Source of the DNA: Sitta carolinensis
Taxonomy: Eukaryota; Chordata; Aves; Passeriformes; Sittidae
Direction of reading: 5' to 3'
Assembly: GCA_032173965.1 (NCBI GenBank)
Contig: CM063287.1
Coordinates: 7,569,859-7,633,858 of the forward strand
Length of the DNA: 64,000 nucleotides
Shown here: positions 11,076 through 24,619 of the stretch, piece by piece
Layout of the letters: every line of letters starts with the position of its first letter
How positions within the stretch are numbered: position 1 is the first letter of the stretch
Notes under the pieces: generated by a model
Told to the model about the DNA's origin: nothing
What the model saw: the letters and a program-made list of their open reading frames with translations, nothing else
The model's database searches: none
Translations under genes and position numbers: made by a program

Positions 11076-13889
11076 TAAATGGTCTGGATATTTATCTCCT
11101 TCCTCTCAGAGTGGGATCCCATTAGTGAATTCAATAATTTCAAGAGGGTCAGGCTCACTTGCCAGAGGCTCAGGTTGAATTTAGCACAGGATTCATTTCT
11201 CTCCATGTACTATGCTCCTACCAGAGGTATTGTAAGTGTCTATTTTTTCCCCATAAAAAAGAGTGGAAGCTGCCAAATGTCAGTGTAAAAACCAGTCCTG
11301 CTGAAAGGATGCCCAGCAACCCTGAGGCCACTCAGCCCAGCTAACCCTTTGTTTCCCCTGGCACTCTGGGTGTTCGAACATTGATTCAGTTGTTCCTGGC
11401 TAGGAGACAAATGTATCTTTTCCTTTAGAAGGACACCCATTTCTGCTTGTCTCATGGAAGGGAAATTCCGTTTAAGTCAACAGAGAGATTTCAAGTACAA
11501 CATGAAATGCAAGAATGCAGCTAGTAGACTTTTCTTGTAAGGTATCACTGCAAAGCCCCAAAAAAAGCTTTGTTAGTTATGTAAATAATGCTAAATTACT
11601 CTTGTACTATGTGACTCTTTCTTCTTGCCATTCACCCATTTGTCCCAAAAATAAAATTTGGCACATGTTTAGATTACAATTAAATCACTCTCAACTATTT
11701 ATTGCTCATGCCAAAGTAGTAGATCTAGGTTTGAAAAAATCATCCGAGGTAGGCAAGTTTTGGAAGTCCTTCCTGAGACTGCCAGCACACACTTCACTGA
11801 ATCACACTGATTTAGCCTGAAGAAATTCCCATTTGCAGATGGTTTGGGGCACACTGGCCTTCTCCAAGTGCTGTTTTAATGAGTTACTTGGATTTGATTA
11901 TGGTGAGTCAGAGATAATTAGGAGGGTGAGGAACTGCCAGGCCATATCCTGGACCAAAACTAAGATATCTGGAGGACTCTGTGTCCCAGGCTTTTTGTGA
12001 CATCTGTCTGCTGCCGTCAGTTTTCTTGTACTGCTAAATTAGTCTTGTAATACTGATCTGTACTGCAGATTTTAGTCAGCTGATTTAAGTCTAATATCAC
12101 TGCCTTTAACCAGGTGTTTTTTTTGCACACCGATAAATTCATATAGTGAAATCCTTCTGGAGCACTGGCTCATGTCTTAGGTCTCCCCCTCTGCTGATGA
12201 TAAGTATGAATGGTCCCCATAATTTTTTTTTTTTCATGGACAGGAATGGTATTAAAATGTAATACAGAGAATGATAGACAAAGCCAGGAGTAATGAATGA
12301 CAGCTTTTGTCTGCTCTGAGATTTATTGTGTGGTTATAAACTCATCAATGTACCACAGACAAATATTTTGCCCCATGTGCACACACAGGTTCACTTTTGG
12401 GTTTTGCCTGGTGCCTGTCATAAGAAGCAGATGTAAATTCCCAGCAAGAGAGAGATCCTGTGAGGAATGAAATCAGATGTCTAAAGCAGTACCCTGGGCT
12501 TCTCTCCTAAACAGGAAAAGCCTTGCAGAAGACACTGAACATGGTACCTGGTAAAGACAAAACTCTCTCAATGGAGGAAATTCCATTGGAAGAAGATAGG
12601 TTTCTTTGTGCCAATGGTATGTGTGTTTTCATAAGGCAGATGCCTCATTCACAGTCATATAAACACAAGGAAAAGCCCAGCCTTTCTAGTTTGCAAGGTT
12701 AAAAACATGAACTTGGACAAAAAGAGCAGGGCAGATCTTTCCAGCTGCATCTCCAAACCACTTCTCTCTGCCAATCTGCTGAGTGCCTGAAAACTGCACT
12801 GGCCTCTCCAGACAGCACATGGCTGGCACTCCGAGTGCCAGGGGGGACACTAAAGGAGATGGAGTTTTGCTGCCTCCTTCCCCGGGCAGAGTGGGCACCA
12901 CCCTCCCCTCCCTGCCCTCCTCCCACAGGGCACCAGTCCCTGCTGCAAACAGCAGAGCTGCTCACTTGGCTCCCTGGCAGCCCCAGCCAGAGCCTGCCAG
13001 TGGGACCAACATTTTAGAAATCACCATTTGAGAGCACAGACAAGCAGGCAGGGAATCAAGATAGACAACACTAGACACAACTTGATCCCCCTAGGATATT
13101 CAGGGTATAAGTTGGATTCACAGAGGCTTTTTTTAGCTATGACCATCTTTCTATGCTGAAAGTTGCCTAGTTCTTTTTGCTTTCTTTTTTTATTTTTTCT
13201 TACCCTGCAGATAAACACAGGTTCAAAGATATTTACAAAATAGATCTGAAGTAGTGTAATGCTTATGATTATGGACAAGTACAGTCTTACATCTGGGAAG
13301 TCTTTAGCCTGAAGGACTTGCATTTTCCCTCTGCTTTTCCTGAAATTGAAACATATACAGCAATGCAAGTGATCTTTCACCAGTGTGAAAATTCTAACTC
13401 CATTTCAACTTAAAGTCTGAGAGCTGCTGAAAGGACTTGGTGAACCTTGCTACTGGAATTTATCATGCCTATATTAAAGCATCTTGAGTTGTCTTGATAG
13501 CCTTGGATTCCTTCTCTGGATGGTGGGTTTTGCTAGAAGAATCACCTTGGTTTCTATTCCTACCTTTTCCTTCACTCTTGTCACACAGCTGAATGTCTAA
13601 GTGACTCTTCTTAGAGAAACCTAGGTTTTATTTTTAAATGGTGGACAGAGATTTGTGCCATTTTGGAGTGTTCTGTTGTTTTCCTAGTTTGTATGCTGCC
13701 ATCATCTGTGCTTCTATCTGATTTGAGATTTTTATGTGGCTGTGACCACCGTTGTTTTTTGCTTTCCTATCAGAAAATGGTGACTGAGCCTTTAAGAAGC
13801 CTGTGCTGAACAGTCACCCCAAATGCTCTCACTGTGATGAGTTGGTTCCTGTTAGAAAGTGCTAGCAACTTTTGCAGTGGAGTTTCCTC

Positions 13890-13890
<1 letters not shown>
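11076..13890. other. Unique non-coding DNA with one GC-rich patch
   Basis: No exon, RNA gene or recognised transposon. Open frames near 11079-11344, 11515-11820 and 13021-13380 (minus) have no domain and no consistent start context. A GC-rich patch lies at about 12755-13015 and is listed separately. Confidence 0.65.
12755..13015. other. GC-rich patch, not a CpG island
   Basis: Locally C/G-rich sequence gives overlapping short open frames on both strands. It contains very few CpG dinucleotides (for example in GCACTCCGAGTG and TTCCCCGGGCAG), so it does not look like a promoter CpG island. No domain is recognisable in any frame. Confidence 0.6.

Positions 13891-13891
<1 letters not shown>

Positions 13892-13918
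<27 letters not shown>
13892..13918. repeat. T27 homopolymer
   Basis: Uninterrupted run of 27 T following GTTTCCTCCC and followed by AAAAG. It creates the poly-Phe/poly-Lys segments of the open frames on both strands here. Confidence 0.95.
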
Positions 13919-13926
<8 letters not shown>

Positions 13927-16183
13927 CATTTGATGTTTCATCATCTTCACCAAGTTATCATCATCTACAACACTACATGTCTCACATGTGCCAAAAAAGT
14001 GGTGGAGATCCCTTATATAAAGAAAATATTTCTGAGATGAAGGGATTATTGCTTGACATTGGGGCAGCATCCTCCAGTTACAGTTTTACTTCAAACAGAA
14101 GGAGCATCCTTTACAACCAACTGCTAACTGGAGCAGCTGCAGAACACCTTTGTTAGTTAAACCAGCCTGGCTTTTTTCATGGGAAGGCATTATGGGGTGC
14201 AGTGTGAGTCCATGTGCCTTATCTCAGATACTACACTCAAATTGTCTTGGTCTAGGGGAAAAACACTACACAAAAAGGAGTTAACAGAAGACTGCCCTGG
14301 CTCCTAATGCATCCTGTGCCCCAGAGCACAGGCAGGCCCAAGGGTGGGAAGAGGAGCTGACAGGTCCCTCAGCAGCCCCTGAAGCTGTGCTGGGGCACAT
14401 CCCTTGGGAGAAGAAACAGGGGCAGGGAATGAGTGTAAATATCCTGTGTGTTAAATGGTGATGGTTTGAGACAAAAGTACATTTTTTCATTAACCCTCAT
14501 TTCTTCTTTCTTAAAAAAGTGGCACTCTCATTCATCTTTTAAACAGAAACATGACCAGGTAATTCCTTGGAAATAGAAACATTTGTGTGAGATATGTATA
14601 TTCTTGAACACATAGGAAGTTACTGTAAGCCTAGAGAAGCCATTGCCATTTCATGTCAATTTTATGTAGGTTTTTATAAGTCTGTTTAACTCTCTTGTTT
14701 CCCCCGAATGATTGTTACCTTAGCAACTGCCAAGTTGCATACACACGCTTGCTCCAAGAAGCAGAGTTTAACAAAATAAAGTATCAGTGTCTAAAGAGCC
14801 ACCAGGAACACAGTGTTTATTGTGGGGCTCTTAACTCTCATATATACTCAAGTTTTCCAAAACTTGAAATAAAAAATAAAAATTAAAAAAACCCAACAAA
14901 ACAGAACACCTCCAAAACCTCTTAGCAGCTAGTCAGCCACAGCATCAATTTTGTCCTTTTCTCTTCTTTCAGCTCCCCAGCTCTTTGCAAAAACTAATAT
15001 TTCATTCATAATAAGGGTGATCAAGCCTGCAAAGTCAGCGATGTGTGTGAAGAAGGTTAGGACTGAGCTGAATTGTGTATAAAAGGAGGCAAGGCTTTGT
15101 GTGCCAGATGATTCATATTCACTGCTTGTGTCCATCCCATACACATTTTGATCCACATACATACTATGACATTTAGCATGGAGGAACATTGGGATAAATT
15201 CAAATTAATTTTGAACTTTTTACCAACCACTTAAATCTAGTTATGATGTTGTAGGATTTGAAAAAAATAAGTTGGAAAATAATCTATTGCTGTCTTATCC
15301 TCTGCACTGTTTCATTTAAATGTGCAGGAACTTCAACCTTTTATGCAGTAAATGTTGCAGGTGTGCTTTACATCTGTCATGTTGGGTTATTCTTCCCCTT
15401 GCCCCACAAGGTGCCCATTAGGCAATCCTCCATCTAAAGAAATCCATGTCAGCTAGGGCTGTCACAGGAGCACGTCTCAGTTTGTTCCAAGCAGCTTGTC
15501 AGAGAGGCCAGGCTTTTATGCTCGTTTTCCAGCTGATTTCCTGAGATGTAATCAGACAAGGGATTTATCCAAGGCTGTACACCAAGTCATTGGCTAAACC
15601 AGGACTGTAAGATCCTGGGATGCTCCCCTTCCACACACTTTTGTTTTCTTTACTTCTGCCACAACACTCCATTGCAGCACTGAGGTCCCAAGACAGTAAT
15701 CTTAAAATTGAATATTATTAATATCAATGAAGCTTTTTCTGCCCAGAGTAATCGGAGTTGGTCTTTTGTTGGTTTATTTGGTTGGTTGTTTTACAGCAAT
15801 TGTCTTCCTGGATTTGCTTTTAGCTCAACAGTTGACTGGAAAAAATCAATTCCTTCAATTTAAATATCCTGCTGAATACACAATTTGGAAGATATTTCTT
15901 ACCTCATTTTGTTCTGAATCCACTAGAGGCCACTTCTGTGGGACATTATACTGTAATACAAAGCATGAGCCACTAAGAAGACATCAGGAAATTACACCAA
16001 GTGTAATAAGTTTAATTTGAAATCTATTTCAAATTGGTTTTCCTATACAATGACAGAATTCAAGTCAGTTTTCTGGAGGAGTCACATAGCCACACCACTG
16101 GTACTCTCAGGGAACCTGTTCTTTGGACTTTTGAGGCTTTTATGTAGAGAGTTACATGGGTAAATAAAGAAGCAGGCAAAGCT

Positions 16184-16220
16184 AAGTCTTTTAATTTTGT
16201 ACAAGCCTTTTAATTTTGTA
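16184..16220 (+). repeat. Tandem direct repeat, 18-bp units, period 19
   Basis: AAGTCTTTTAATTTTGTA at 16184-16201 is repeated as AAGCCTTTTAATTTTGTA at 16203-16220, with one mismatch. A small local duplication. Confidence 0.9.
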
Positions 16221-16257
16221 TGTCCTTGAGTCACAGTCATCCAAATCTATGTTAGCC

Positions 16258-16312
16258 AAGGGAGGGGAGAAAAACATGAAGGGAAAGGAAGAAGAGGAAG
16301 AGAGGGATTAAA
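16258..16312 (+). repeat. Polypurine tract
   Basis: About 55 bases almost entirely A and G (AGGGAGGGGAG..., GGAAGAAGAGGAAGAGAGGG) with one short break (ACATG). Such mirror-like purine strands can form triplex structures, but this is low-complexity DNA without other support. Confidence 0.8.
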
Positions 16313-17317
16313 ATTCAAAGCTTCATTCCCTTATTACTTTCTCTTACAGATTGTCCTGTCATAGACAAAAAGTCAAAATCAGCACTTTAATGAAGTGCAT
16401 TAGAAATAATTTGTTTCCCTTTCCTGCAGGTGAAACAGAATTGAATCCTCCATTTATCACAGCACCTCAGCATTCCACCATGCTGTTCAACCAGAGTTTC
16501 ATTTTATTGAAACAGTTTTAAAGTTAAGGCATTTCTTTTATATCCTGTTCTCTTTCAGTCTTCTATCTCTGGTCTTTTGCAAATATTTGTATCAAAATCT
16601 TTTGTGTGGTTGAGCATTCTAATCATGTTACTTGGCCCTGTGTATTTTTTTTCTGAGCAGGCTGTAAAGGAGTGTAGGACCTCAGAGCTCAACATTGAAA
16701 TGGGCTAGGTGGGAATACAGTCATACTCTTGAAAAAAGATTTTTAACAAAATAAAAAAGTAAAGGAAAATAGATTTAAGCCTAATACCACTGCAGGCTTG
16801 CCTGACAGGGTACTGCAATTCTTTCAACCTGTCATAGGTCCATTTGGGGTGTCAGGGCATGAAGTGCATATGCAAAGATGGCACAGAACTAAAGCCAGAG
16901 GACAACTAAACTAAACAAAGAATTGTGTATTTCTATTAAATGCGAGGAAATAAGCAAAAAAGACCTAACTTGACAGCTTGCAACCAAAAATATTATCAGA
17001 CAGTGAGCAGAGAGCAATAAACTGCAGCTGGAGTTGGTGCCAGACAAGATATCCAGCCCTGTTGTTTCAAGGAAAAATTTAATTGAAAAATGATGGGGTT
17101 TTTTCCAGTTACCAAAAACATGGCAGCCATGGCATAAACCATTCTTAGGAAATTTTCTTTCGTTTCTGATCTCTCTACCCAATTCCTGAAAAGACTATTA
17201 GTGTTACTAAATACATGAATCAACAATGTATATTCTTTTTCTGTCTTCACTAGTGGTTTCTAAAATGTAGCATACCAAGGATGAGGTCAAAGGGTGAAAG
17301 CTGTATCTTAATATAAC

Positions 17318-17337
17318 AAAAAAAAAAAAAAAAAAAA
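17318..17337. repeat. A20 homopolymer
   Basis: Uninterrupted run of 20 A following ATATAAC and followed by TCCCC. Confidence 0.95.
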
Positions 17338-19111
17338 TCCCCAGGTACCTGAGTTAGTTTTCTTGGGTGGATAGCAGCAGAGGTTTGGGTACGTGTAATG
17401 ATGAATTTCACTAATGAACTAATTATCCTGCCTACGCACACTGAGTTGTTCCTCAACACTGTATCTGATAAAGACAATTGAAAATAAAATTATTGTCATG
17501 GGACAGAAGAGCACCAATTCTGTCATTTGCCAAGCTCCAGTTTAGCAGTAGTTTACCTCACTTAGATTTTCCTTTTATTCTGCCATACATAAACAATGTT
17601 GGTTTGTGTCTTCTACCTCAAGTATTTCATTGCTTCTTGAAAGTCAAGAAATATAATGGTTATAAGGAAGGACAATAAGCTAGAAAGTATCAGATGTCTT
17701 AGTGAGAAACTTCTGAAGAAATTACTATATTTGACATTCACGTTCTTCACAGGTATGATAACATTTACCAGACCTGGAGTTGTGTAAGAGTTAATGTTTG
17801 CCAAACTTTTAAAAATACTTAAATACAGGCTATGCTGAAGATGAATAATAATATTTTTTATTGTTATTAACATAAATAATGGATGAACTAGCCACTGTGA
17901 CAGCAGCTCTGTGTTAGCAAAATTTGAATATATATGAGTGGAATATATATTTACTTAAAGTACATTTAAATAGTAGCCGATAACTTATGAACTGAGAGGT
18001 GCTAGTAATAGATTAATCACAGCACTGTAAAACTTCTTTTAGCATACTTTGCTTCTAGAGGGGGTACACAGAAGCTAAATGGTCTAATTCATAAAGAAAG
18101 GCCTGCATTAGATTGAATCCAGAAAAGCTCAGTTGCCACCTCTTCATATGGGCTTCACTGCTAAACCTATTAAACATTCTGGCACAAATGCAGCCATTGT
18201 CATTTGGGATGGCTCTCCCTGGAAACGGCCTTGAGGAAAGTCTCTATGGATCTCAAGCATCCATTTCAATGGTTCTTACTGAGGAAGAAGCAGATATTTT
18301 GAAGTGCCATAGGTGACCTTCCTATCTCCTGTCTTTGGTGTCATTACAGTTTATGTGGAAGAAAAGAGATGGAAGTAGAACAGGATTTTAGCTCAAGCCC
18401 CCAACAAAGTTCAATTCAGATCCAGACGTCATAAATGAAGTCTTTTTTTGGTTAAATCACTCAGTGTGGTATACACTGCCAAACCCATTGACAATTTGAG
18501 GTGTAAAAGATCTACCTTAACCCAACTTCATTGCCACCCCAGCCTTCCCCATTTTTGTGCTCTGGGCCACCAGTGCCCAAGGGTGTAGATTAACAGCTAT
18601 CTGCCATTTAACAGACTTGGTGCTACTTTTGAACTGCAATGTTTTGTGCAGCCAAAATGCAACAAAACAGCCATCCCAAATAGTGAAAAGGCAGAGGGAA
18701 ACTCGACTCTGTATTTCTGAAGTGTCAGAAGAGCTGCAGGGAAATAAAGAGGCTTTAGAGAGCAAAGCATCTTTAAATTCACCAGTCCCTTTTCAGTCAA
18801 AGGCACACAGGATGAGCAGCAACCACACTACCTCAGACAGGAGAAATCTGCCACAGCCACACTACCTCAGACAGGAGAAATCTGCCAATCAATCATTCAA
18901 TAATACTGAGTTCAGCACTAGCAGAACATTTTGTCAGATCAGCGCTAAAGCAAGTGGGGAATAAAAAAGTTAGAAGTAATACTGGGCTTGAGGGCTTTTC
19001 CCAGAGCCCACTGTTTCAAGAGAAAGACAGGTTTAAGCTGACTTCAGGACAGTGATGTCATATCTCATGTCAGATGTGACTTTTGTATCTGATCTTTTTT
19101 TTATACTGTGC
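17338..19111. other. Unique non-coding DNA
   Basis: No gene or recognised transposon. The longest open frame (18557-18964) reads through the 34-bp-period duplication listed separately, in two different frames, which argues against it being coding. Confidence 0.65.
18823..18887 (+). repeat. Tandem duplication, 31 identical bases at 34-bp period
   Basis: The 31-bp stretch starting CCACACTACCTCAGACAGGA at 18823-18853 recurs identically at 18857-18887. The period of 34 is not a multiple of three. Perfect identity suggests a recent local duplication, or an assembly or polymerase slip. Confidence 0.97.
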
Positions 19112-19130
19112 TTTTTTTTTTTTTTTTTTT

Positions 19131-19162
<32 letters not shown>

Positions 19163-19163
19163 T
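19112..19163. repeat. T24 plus (GTTTT)n tract
   Basis: Twenty-four T followed by five GTTTT units and a further short T run. A compound simple repeat. Confidence 0.95.
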
Positions 19164-20619
19164 CACTTTCTGGTAACATATTGAAAGAGAAAAAACCCAA
19201 GCACTATATAAGGAAAGAATGGGGAAAGTAAGGAGTAGGATGTGATTGAAAGCAAAGAGAGCCATCATGTCAAAATGGGATTTATTAACTGAGTCAGCTG
19301 ATGCAAATAACCTTTGGTGGTTTCCTCTTCCTTCCTAAAGCCTTGACTAAAGAAATTAAGTAAAGACAAATTATCTTCCCAGCCTTTTCCTGAGTTTGAG
19401 ACATAAAGTTACAGAACAATGTGAAACCCAAGTCACTGAAATCAGTGAGGCTTCCCACAAAATGGGCCAAGTGACCCAACAAGCTCTGCCTCTCCAGGGA
19501 GAGCTGCTGTGATTCCCAAATCCCTCCTTCTGCTCTCCAACATCTTCCCTGGGCAGATCAGATGGAATGAGCAGCTTCTGGAAACAGAGTTGGAGCAGTG
19601 CAACAGTGAAGTGGAGATGATGCTGGCACTTCCAAGTGTTTTCTTCATTGCCAGAAGTCAGAACAACAGGTTCCAAAAGGAAAGGAGGGCAGAGAAATTA
19701 TCCCCATTTTAATTACGGGAGACAGTAATTATCCCCACCAATGACTGCAGCAGGGATGGAAACAAGCAGAAACTAACACCTTATTATAGTCTAAGCTGCT
19801 CCTGTGTGTCAGTACTGACAAGAACATAGAGTGTAAGGCTAAAACAGAGCTATGTAAAACGAGGGAAATCCATATGATGAGCTCCAGGGGGAGGTCAGAA
19901 AATCCAGAAGAAATTCCTACTGTGCAAATGGCTGGTAAAACCTGTGGCAGCTGGGGAGGTGAGGATTATTGCTGCTGCTTTGCTTAGAAATCCTCTTGTC
20001 TGCACCACATTTTAATGAAGAAAAGTGAACAAAATCTCTTCTTAGCCAAGGGTTTCTTTCATACATACACATCCATGCACTGCAATTTTCTAAACATTTA
20101 AGTTTTTGCTCCCCTTTCTAAATCTTTCAGGTTACAGTGTGGTTATGATATGACAGGCAAGGTATGATTATTGTATTTTTTCCTCTATTGCCTTCTCTCA
20201 AAAACTCTAAGAAATGAAGCATTACATAGATAAGCTATCTGCATGCTTGATAATTTCACTCTATAAATGGAAAAAGGAAAATAAAGCAGAGGAAATTGTG
20301 ATTCATGGAATGTCTCTGTTCTGCTGATCTTATTCCTTGAGTAGTTCTTCTCTCAGATCAAGGGAAAAATCACTTCTGCCTCCTTTTCTTCAAGTATGCA
20401 GCTATTTTACTGCAGGAATGAGACATCACTTGGAAGCTGGCAATTTATCTAGCTCCCAAATCTAGTCTTGTGTACTGCTGTTAGTGTCTGAGCAATTCTC
20501 AAGAGTTACACCACCTCTTTTCACAATTATTTGAGATTCTTTTTATTCTTATCTGCTTTTATTTAATCATTAGGGTTGTAGTGGAAAAGAGGAGCAGATG
20601 ATGTGCTGGACAGAGGGGG

Positions 20620-20715
20620 TTGGATTGGGTTACCTGTAGAAGAATCATGGAAATGTAGTAATGATGGACTCAATCTCAAGCTCTTTCTCTTTCAAAATGT
20701 TTTCCATGATAAGTT
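20620..20715 (+). mobile_element. Possible heavily decayed CR1 3' tail
   Basis: The order of blocks GGGGTTGGATTGGG, then ATGATGGACTCAATCTCAA, CTCTTTCTCTTTC and TTTTCCATGAT follows the order seen at CR1 3' ends (ggttggactcgatgatct... aaggtcttttccaacc... attctatgatt), but with many mismatches and gaps. It could equally be chance. A profile search would decide. Confidence 0.3.
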
Positions 20716-22546
20716 TGCTATCTAAACTTTTGTGACCTTTAATTCTTTGTTCTAAGGTGGTAATTTGTTCCATGGATCAAACTCAAAGCTGCAGGAGTTT
20801 CTTTCTGCCTGCCAGGGTCTCCAACCCCACCAAGGTTTTAAAGCCCCTTGGCTGGAGCTCCGATCATCCAAAGCTGTCACAGGGACATCCTGGGTTCTGA
20901 CACTTTCCCTTTAATTTTTTTTTTTTCTGGTAATTATTAATTTATGTAGCCATACTTATAGTGAGTACTAGTATCTCTCTGAACTATGCCTCATTTCTGA
21001 TACATAAGATGTTCAAGCATCTTTAAATTAAGACATCTGAAGCTAGAAACCACCTACACCAAGCTTCTGTGGCAGGTGAGAGTGTGATTCCAGGCCTTTG
21101 CCCACTTGCAAGTTTGCATTCATTGCCAAGGGCAAGACCCCACCCAGGTCAATGTGTGATCATCCAGCACTGAAGAGCACACAATTTCTTCTCATGAGAA
21201 CTTCCTCTAAATGCCATCCAAACCTAATGACATTTAGCAATAAAATTAAGTTATGAGAGCCCTTGGGGGAATCCTTTTGTCCCATGAGCCTGAGAACTAT
21301 CATTTCTGCCTCATTCGTAAGTAGAATGGGAAAGCTTATTTCCTAGGAGCAGCTGGAAGTGTGAGGTGATGCTGTGGGGTTTTGTGGGGGGTTTTCCTTA
21401 TAGCAATCAGTTTCTCTGAGACAAGGCAAGGCCAGTCCTGACAGGTAGTTCTGCCTGGGAAAGGCACTGTTCCCTCCTTAGGTTTGCTCAGCCTTATTGT
21501 GGAGCTGAGTAACCAGCTCATTGCTCATAAAACTGAACAAAACTACTTCAGCATTTGCAATATAATGAAGATTGATCAGTGGGTGATGGAAAGTCACCTC
21601 TTATCTTTTCTTGCACTGTAAGATAGAATTTGCCTTACATTTATTTTCTGCCTTTTCACCTGTTTAAATCTGCACATCTCTAAAGAGTGCTTATTAGGGT
21701 GTTTCATAAAACTGTTTATTAAATTTAGGGAAACAGTTCCCCAAACATTTCTATAAACAGGAAGGATGCTGGTAGATATCTGGAGTACCTGACAATTTAT
21801 GGATGTTCAAGGGAACTCAATTACACCATACAGGGCAAAATGAACAGTACTCATAACCAAAATGTTTATCATGAGAGCACTGAAATACTTTCTGGTCTAG
21901 CAGATAATGGTGGGTGTTGTAATGACAAAACATGACTGGTTCTGAACATTTCAAAGTGGCAGACCAAGCAGCTGCAGTATTTCTTATTTTGGAGGATGAT
22001 AAACAGAGCTGTGTTATGAACCCTTCTCCTTCTGATGGAAAAGAATTTGTTTCTACTAAGGCTACTGCCTCCATCACCTCAGTAGGAAAAAAATAAAAAT
22101 AAATGTTCTCAGTTAATCCTGAAGTCTTTCAGGATGAAAGTCAGCAAGATGAATGAGCACAGAAAAACCACCATAATATGTGGGCTTACTTTTTCCATAC
22201 TCCAAAATGGAAATTAATCCCTGTCCTGAGTATTGGGAGATGACGATGTAAAGAGTGAAAGTAAGGTTAGAAATGTGCATTTTTTTTTAAATGTTGTTTA
22301 TATCTGAATTATTCAGGTAGCTGCTTTCATAATAGGAGAGCTGTGGAAGAGTAACTGTGTGTCTTTGTCCAGAACACCTTTTTTTCTCAGATAGATGTGA
22401 AGAACAAATTCTGAACAAATTCAGCAGCAAATTCTGAAATGCACAGAGACCCTCCCCGTGATGCATCAAGTTTGCTTTTACTGCTAGGCCTTTTGGTTCT
22501 CTTATAAGTATCATCTCTGGGAGTAGATCAGGTGGTTTAAAAAAAA

Positions 22547-22573
22547 ATTACCATGAGGAAAAGATTACCATGA
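22547..22573 (+). repeat. Short tandem repeat, period 17
   Basis: ATTACCATGA at 22547-22556 recurs at 22564-22573, with a partly similar G/A-rich spacer (GGAAAAG and ATAAGG). A minor local duplication. Confidence 0.8.
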
Positions 22574-23858
22574 ATAAGGAGAGATCCAAAAGGCTTCTGT
22601 GGTATACAGCCTGAAACCCAGGGTGGAGGTCACTTTGCCATTGAACTGTGAGGACAAAAGAGGAAAGTGAAAAAGAGAAAGCTGAGACCTGGAAAATAAC
22701 AGAGGACATTTAGGAAAATGTACTAATATATATAAAAAAAGAAGTGTGAAGAAACAATAGTCTGTATTATTGAGGTTTAATTTGGTCTTGAGCAAGGTTT
22801 CAAAGAAGGAAGGGAAGGGAATGGAAATGGGAGGTGAGAAGGCATCAGTACTGGATTACCTGGCTGTTGTTCTGGAAGTGGAGAGCAAACAGTGGGAGTA
22901 CCATGAGCTGGAAGGATGCTCTCCTCAATCCATTTGAGATAGCCTGGAAGTATTTTAGAAGCCTAACCTTCAGAAACTTGATATGGGTCACAAATTGGTC
23001 TCCTTAGGACAAATCACTGGTACAGATCTGCAAGGATATGTTACATGGGTTAGGAGGAAAATGACAAGATATAAATCTCTTGAAGACAACCATTAGAGAT
23101 AATTGAGAAATGGATGATGCAAGGAATGATGAACTCACAAGCTGATACTGAATTCACATTCGTCTGTCTCATCAAGATCTATAATTATACAAAATTACAA
23201 ATTAAGTGTACTTTCATTAGGCTCACACGTAAAAGGAAATGGCTTTTCTAATGATATGAGTAAATCTGCACTGGGGGCCCCTCAGTGCCAGAGCCAAATC
23301 TTTTCTGGCAGCTCAGAAGGGCCCCATTACCTTTTTAAGGTGAACTGGAGGAGCTGAACCCCACACTAAATTTGGAAGTACATTAGGCATAACTAATTAC
23401 ACTGAAACCTGCCCTCAGCCTATCTCCTGTTTTGTCTCTGCTGCTGGGGCTCTTGTGTCTCATTCCTGAAGTAAATGAAAGCCATTGTTATGAGACCACT
23501 TGTTTCACCTCTTGAGTTCAGGCTTGTGTAAAAACAGGGAAGACTAAATTTAAATAAATAAATGGGATTGTTTTGGCTCTGTTTTTGCATAATAATATTG
23601 TTATTCTCCCATCCTCACAGTCACATATTGCTTAGCCAAAGAGTATAATGCACATGTGGAAAAGAGAAAGGAGAGGAACACAAGTATTGCTCTGAGTTAC
23701 CTGGATCCTTTTCTTTGTGTGAAATAGGTGCAAGACCCTTATCTGGTAGCAAACCCTGGGGCCAAGTCCACCAATTAACATTTAACACAGAACTAATTGC
23801 AGTCACTTTCAGTTCCTGCTTGGTAGCTGCAGCCCAGTGGAAACAGACACTCTTAGTG

Positions 23859-23880
23859 GGAAATCCTTTGGAAATCCTTT
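23859..23880 (+). repeat. Perfect 11-bp tandem duplication
   Basis: GGAAATCCTTT occurs twice back to back. A minor local duplication. Confidence 0.95.
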
Positions 23881-24569
23881 ACCTGGATCAGCCTGCTGTC
23901 TAAAAAGGCACCCGGGGCTGAGCTTGGCTGGATTGGCATGGATGTGCTATCTCCACGATGGAATGGGTGGAGTTAGGTAGCCTTCAAATACTCTTAAGAC
24001 AGTTTTCCTTGGATTTTAATGTAAATCAATGGCAACTTCAGGAAAACTTCCAAGGTGGAGAAACAAATATCTGAATCCAAAGAAGTGACAAGGTTAACCA
24101 AGGCAGCAACAACTTCAGGGCCTTGCCAGCTGCCTTGTCAGAAGCTTTGCCTCGTGTGTCCCCACAAGCTGCAATCATGGGGACCTATCCAGCAGGACAA
24201 GCCCTTCATGGAGAGCTCTCCAGTGGGACCCCACACTTCATAGTTTAGCTGTATGCAGAGCATGAGGAAAGCTGAGAAAAAATGCCTGAGTAAGTGCTGA
24301 GACTATTATTAACTGAGGGAGATGGGAAATTAAGGGATTGTAATTTTCCCTCTGTCTTCAAGTCAAGATCTCAACCAAGATATCTAAGTCAGTTTAAATG
24401 TAACTAGAGTCTCTAGTGAATTAAAATAATTATATTAAAACATAAATTATGCCAGTGAGATTACTGTAGATTTAAAAGAAACATAAATTCTGATAAAATA
24501 TGTGGGTCTCGTGTAAGAGAAAGTTCAGCACTTCCTTAGATATTGCAACTGTAGGCTGCAATGATGAGT

Positions 24570-24595
24570 AAAAAGAAAAAAAAAAGAAAGAAAGG
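24570..24595. repeat. A-rich (AAAG)-type low-complexity tract
   Basis: A runs with single G interruptions ending in AAAGAAAGAAAGGG. Confidence 0.9.
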
Positions 24596-24619
24596 GTATA
24601 TTTATAAAGCCTTATGATC

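Larger units (their letters stand above)
13919..17317. other. Unique non-coding DNA, no gene seen
   Basis: Nothing here supports a gene. The open frame at 15727-16020 has a hydrophobic amino-terminal stretch, but this comes from a TTGG/GTT-rich low-complexity segment and the start context is weak; see the rejected list. A small direct repeat (16184-16220) and a purine-rich stretch (16258-16312) are listed separately. Confidence 0.65.
19164..24619. other. Unique non-coding DNA, no gene seen
   Basis: I find no exon, RNA gene or clear transposon in this stretch apart from a doubtful decayed CR1 tail near 20620-20715. Small local repeats occur at 22547-22573 and 23859-23880. A purine-rich patch lies near 22799-22838 and an A/G-rich one at 24570-24595. 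Open frames are short and overlap each other on both strands. Confidence 0.65.

Noticed and set aside
13021..13380. 119-codon minus-strand frame with a hydrophobic stretch and a basic stretch, like a small membrane protein
   Set aside because: No family recognised, no start or exon support, and the basic part comes from an A-rich tract.
15727..16020. 97-codon frame with a signal-peptide-like hydrophobic start
   Set aside because: The hydrophobic part derives from a GTT/TTGG-rich low-complexity stretch, the start codon context is weak (T at -3), and no family is recognisable.
18557..18964. 135-codon open frame containing a repeated peptide-like segment
   Set aside because: The underlying tandem duplication has a 34-base period, so the two copies are read in different frames; this is not a repeat protein.
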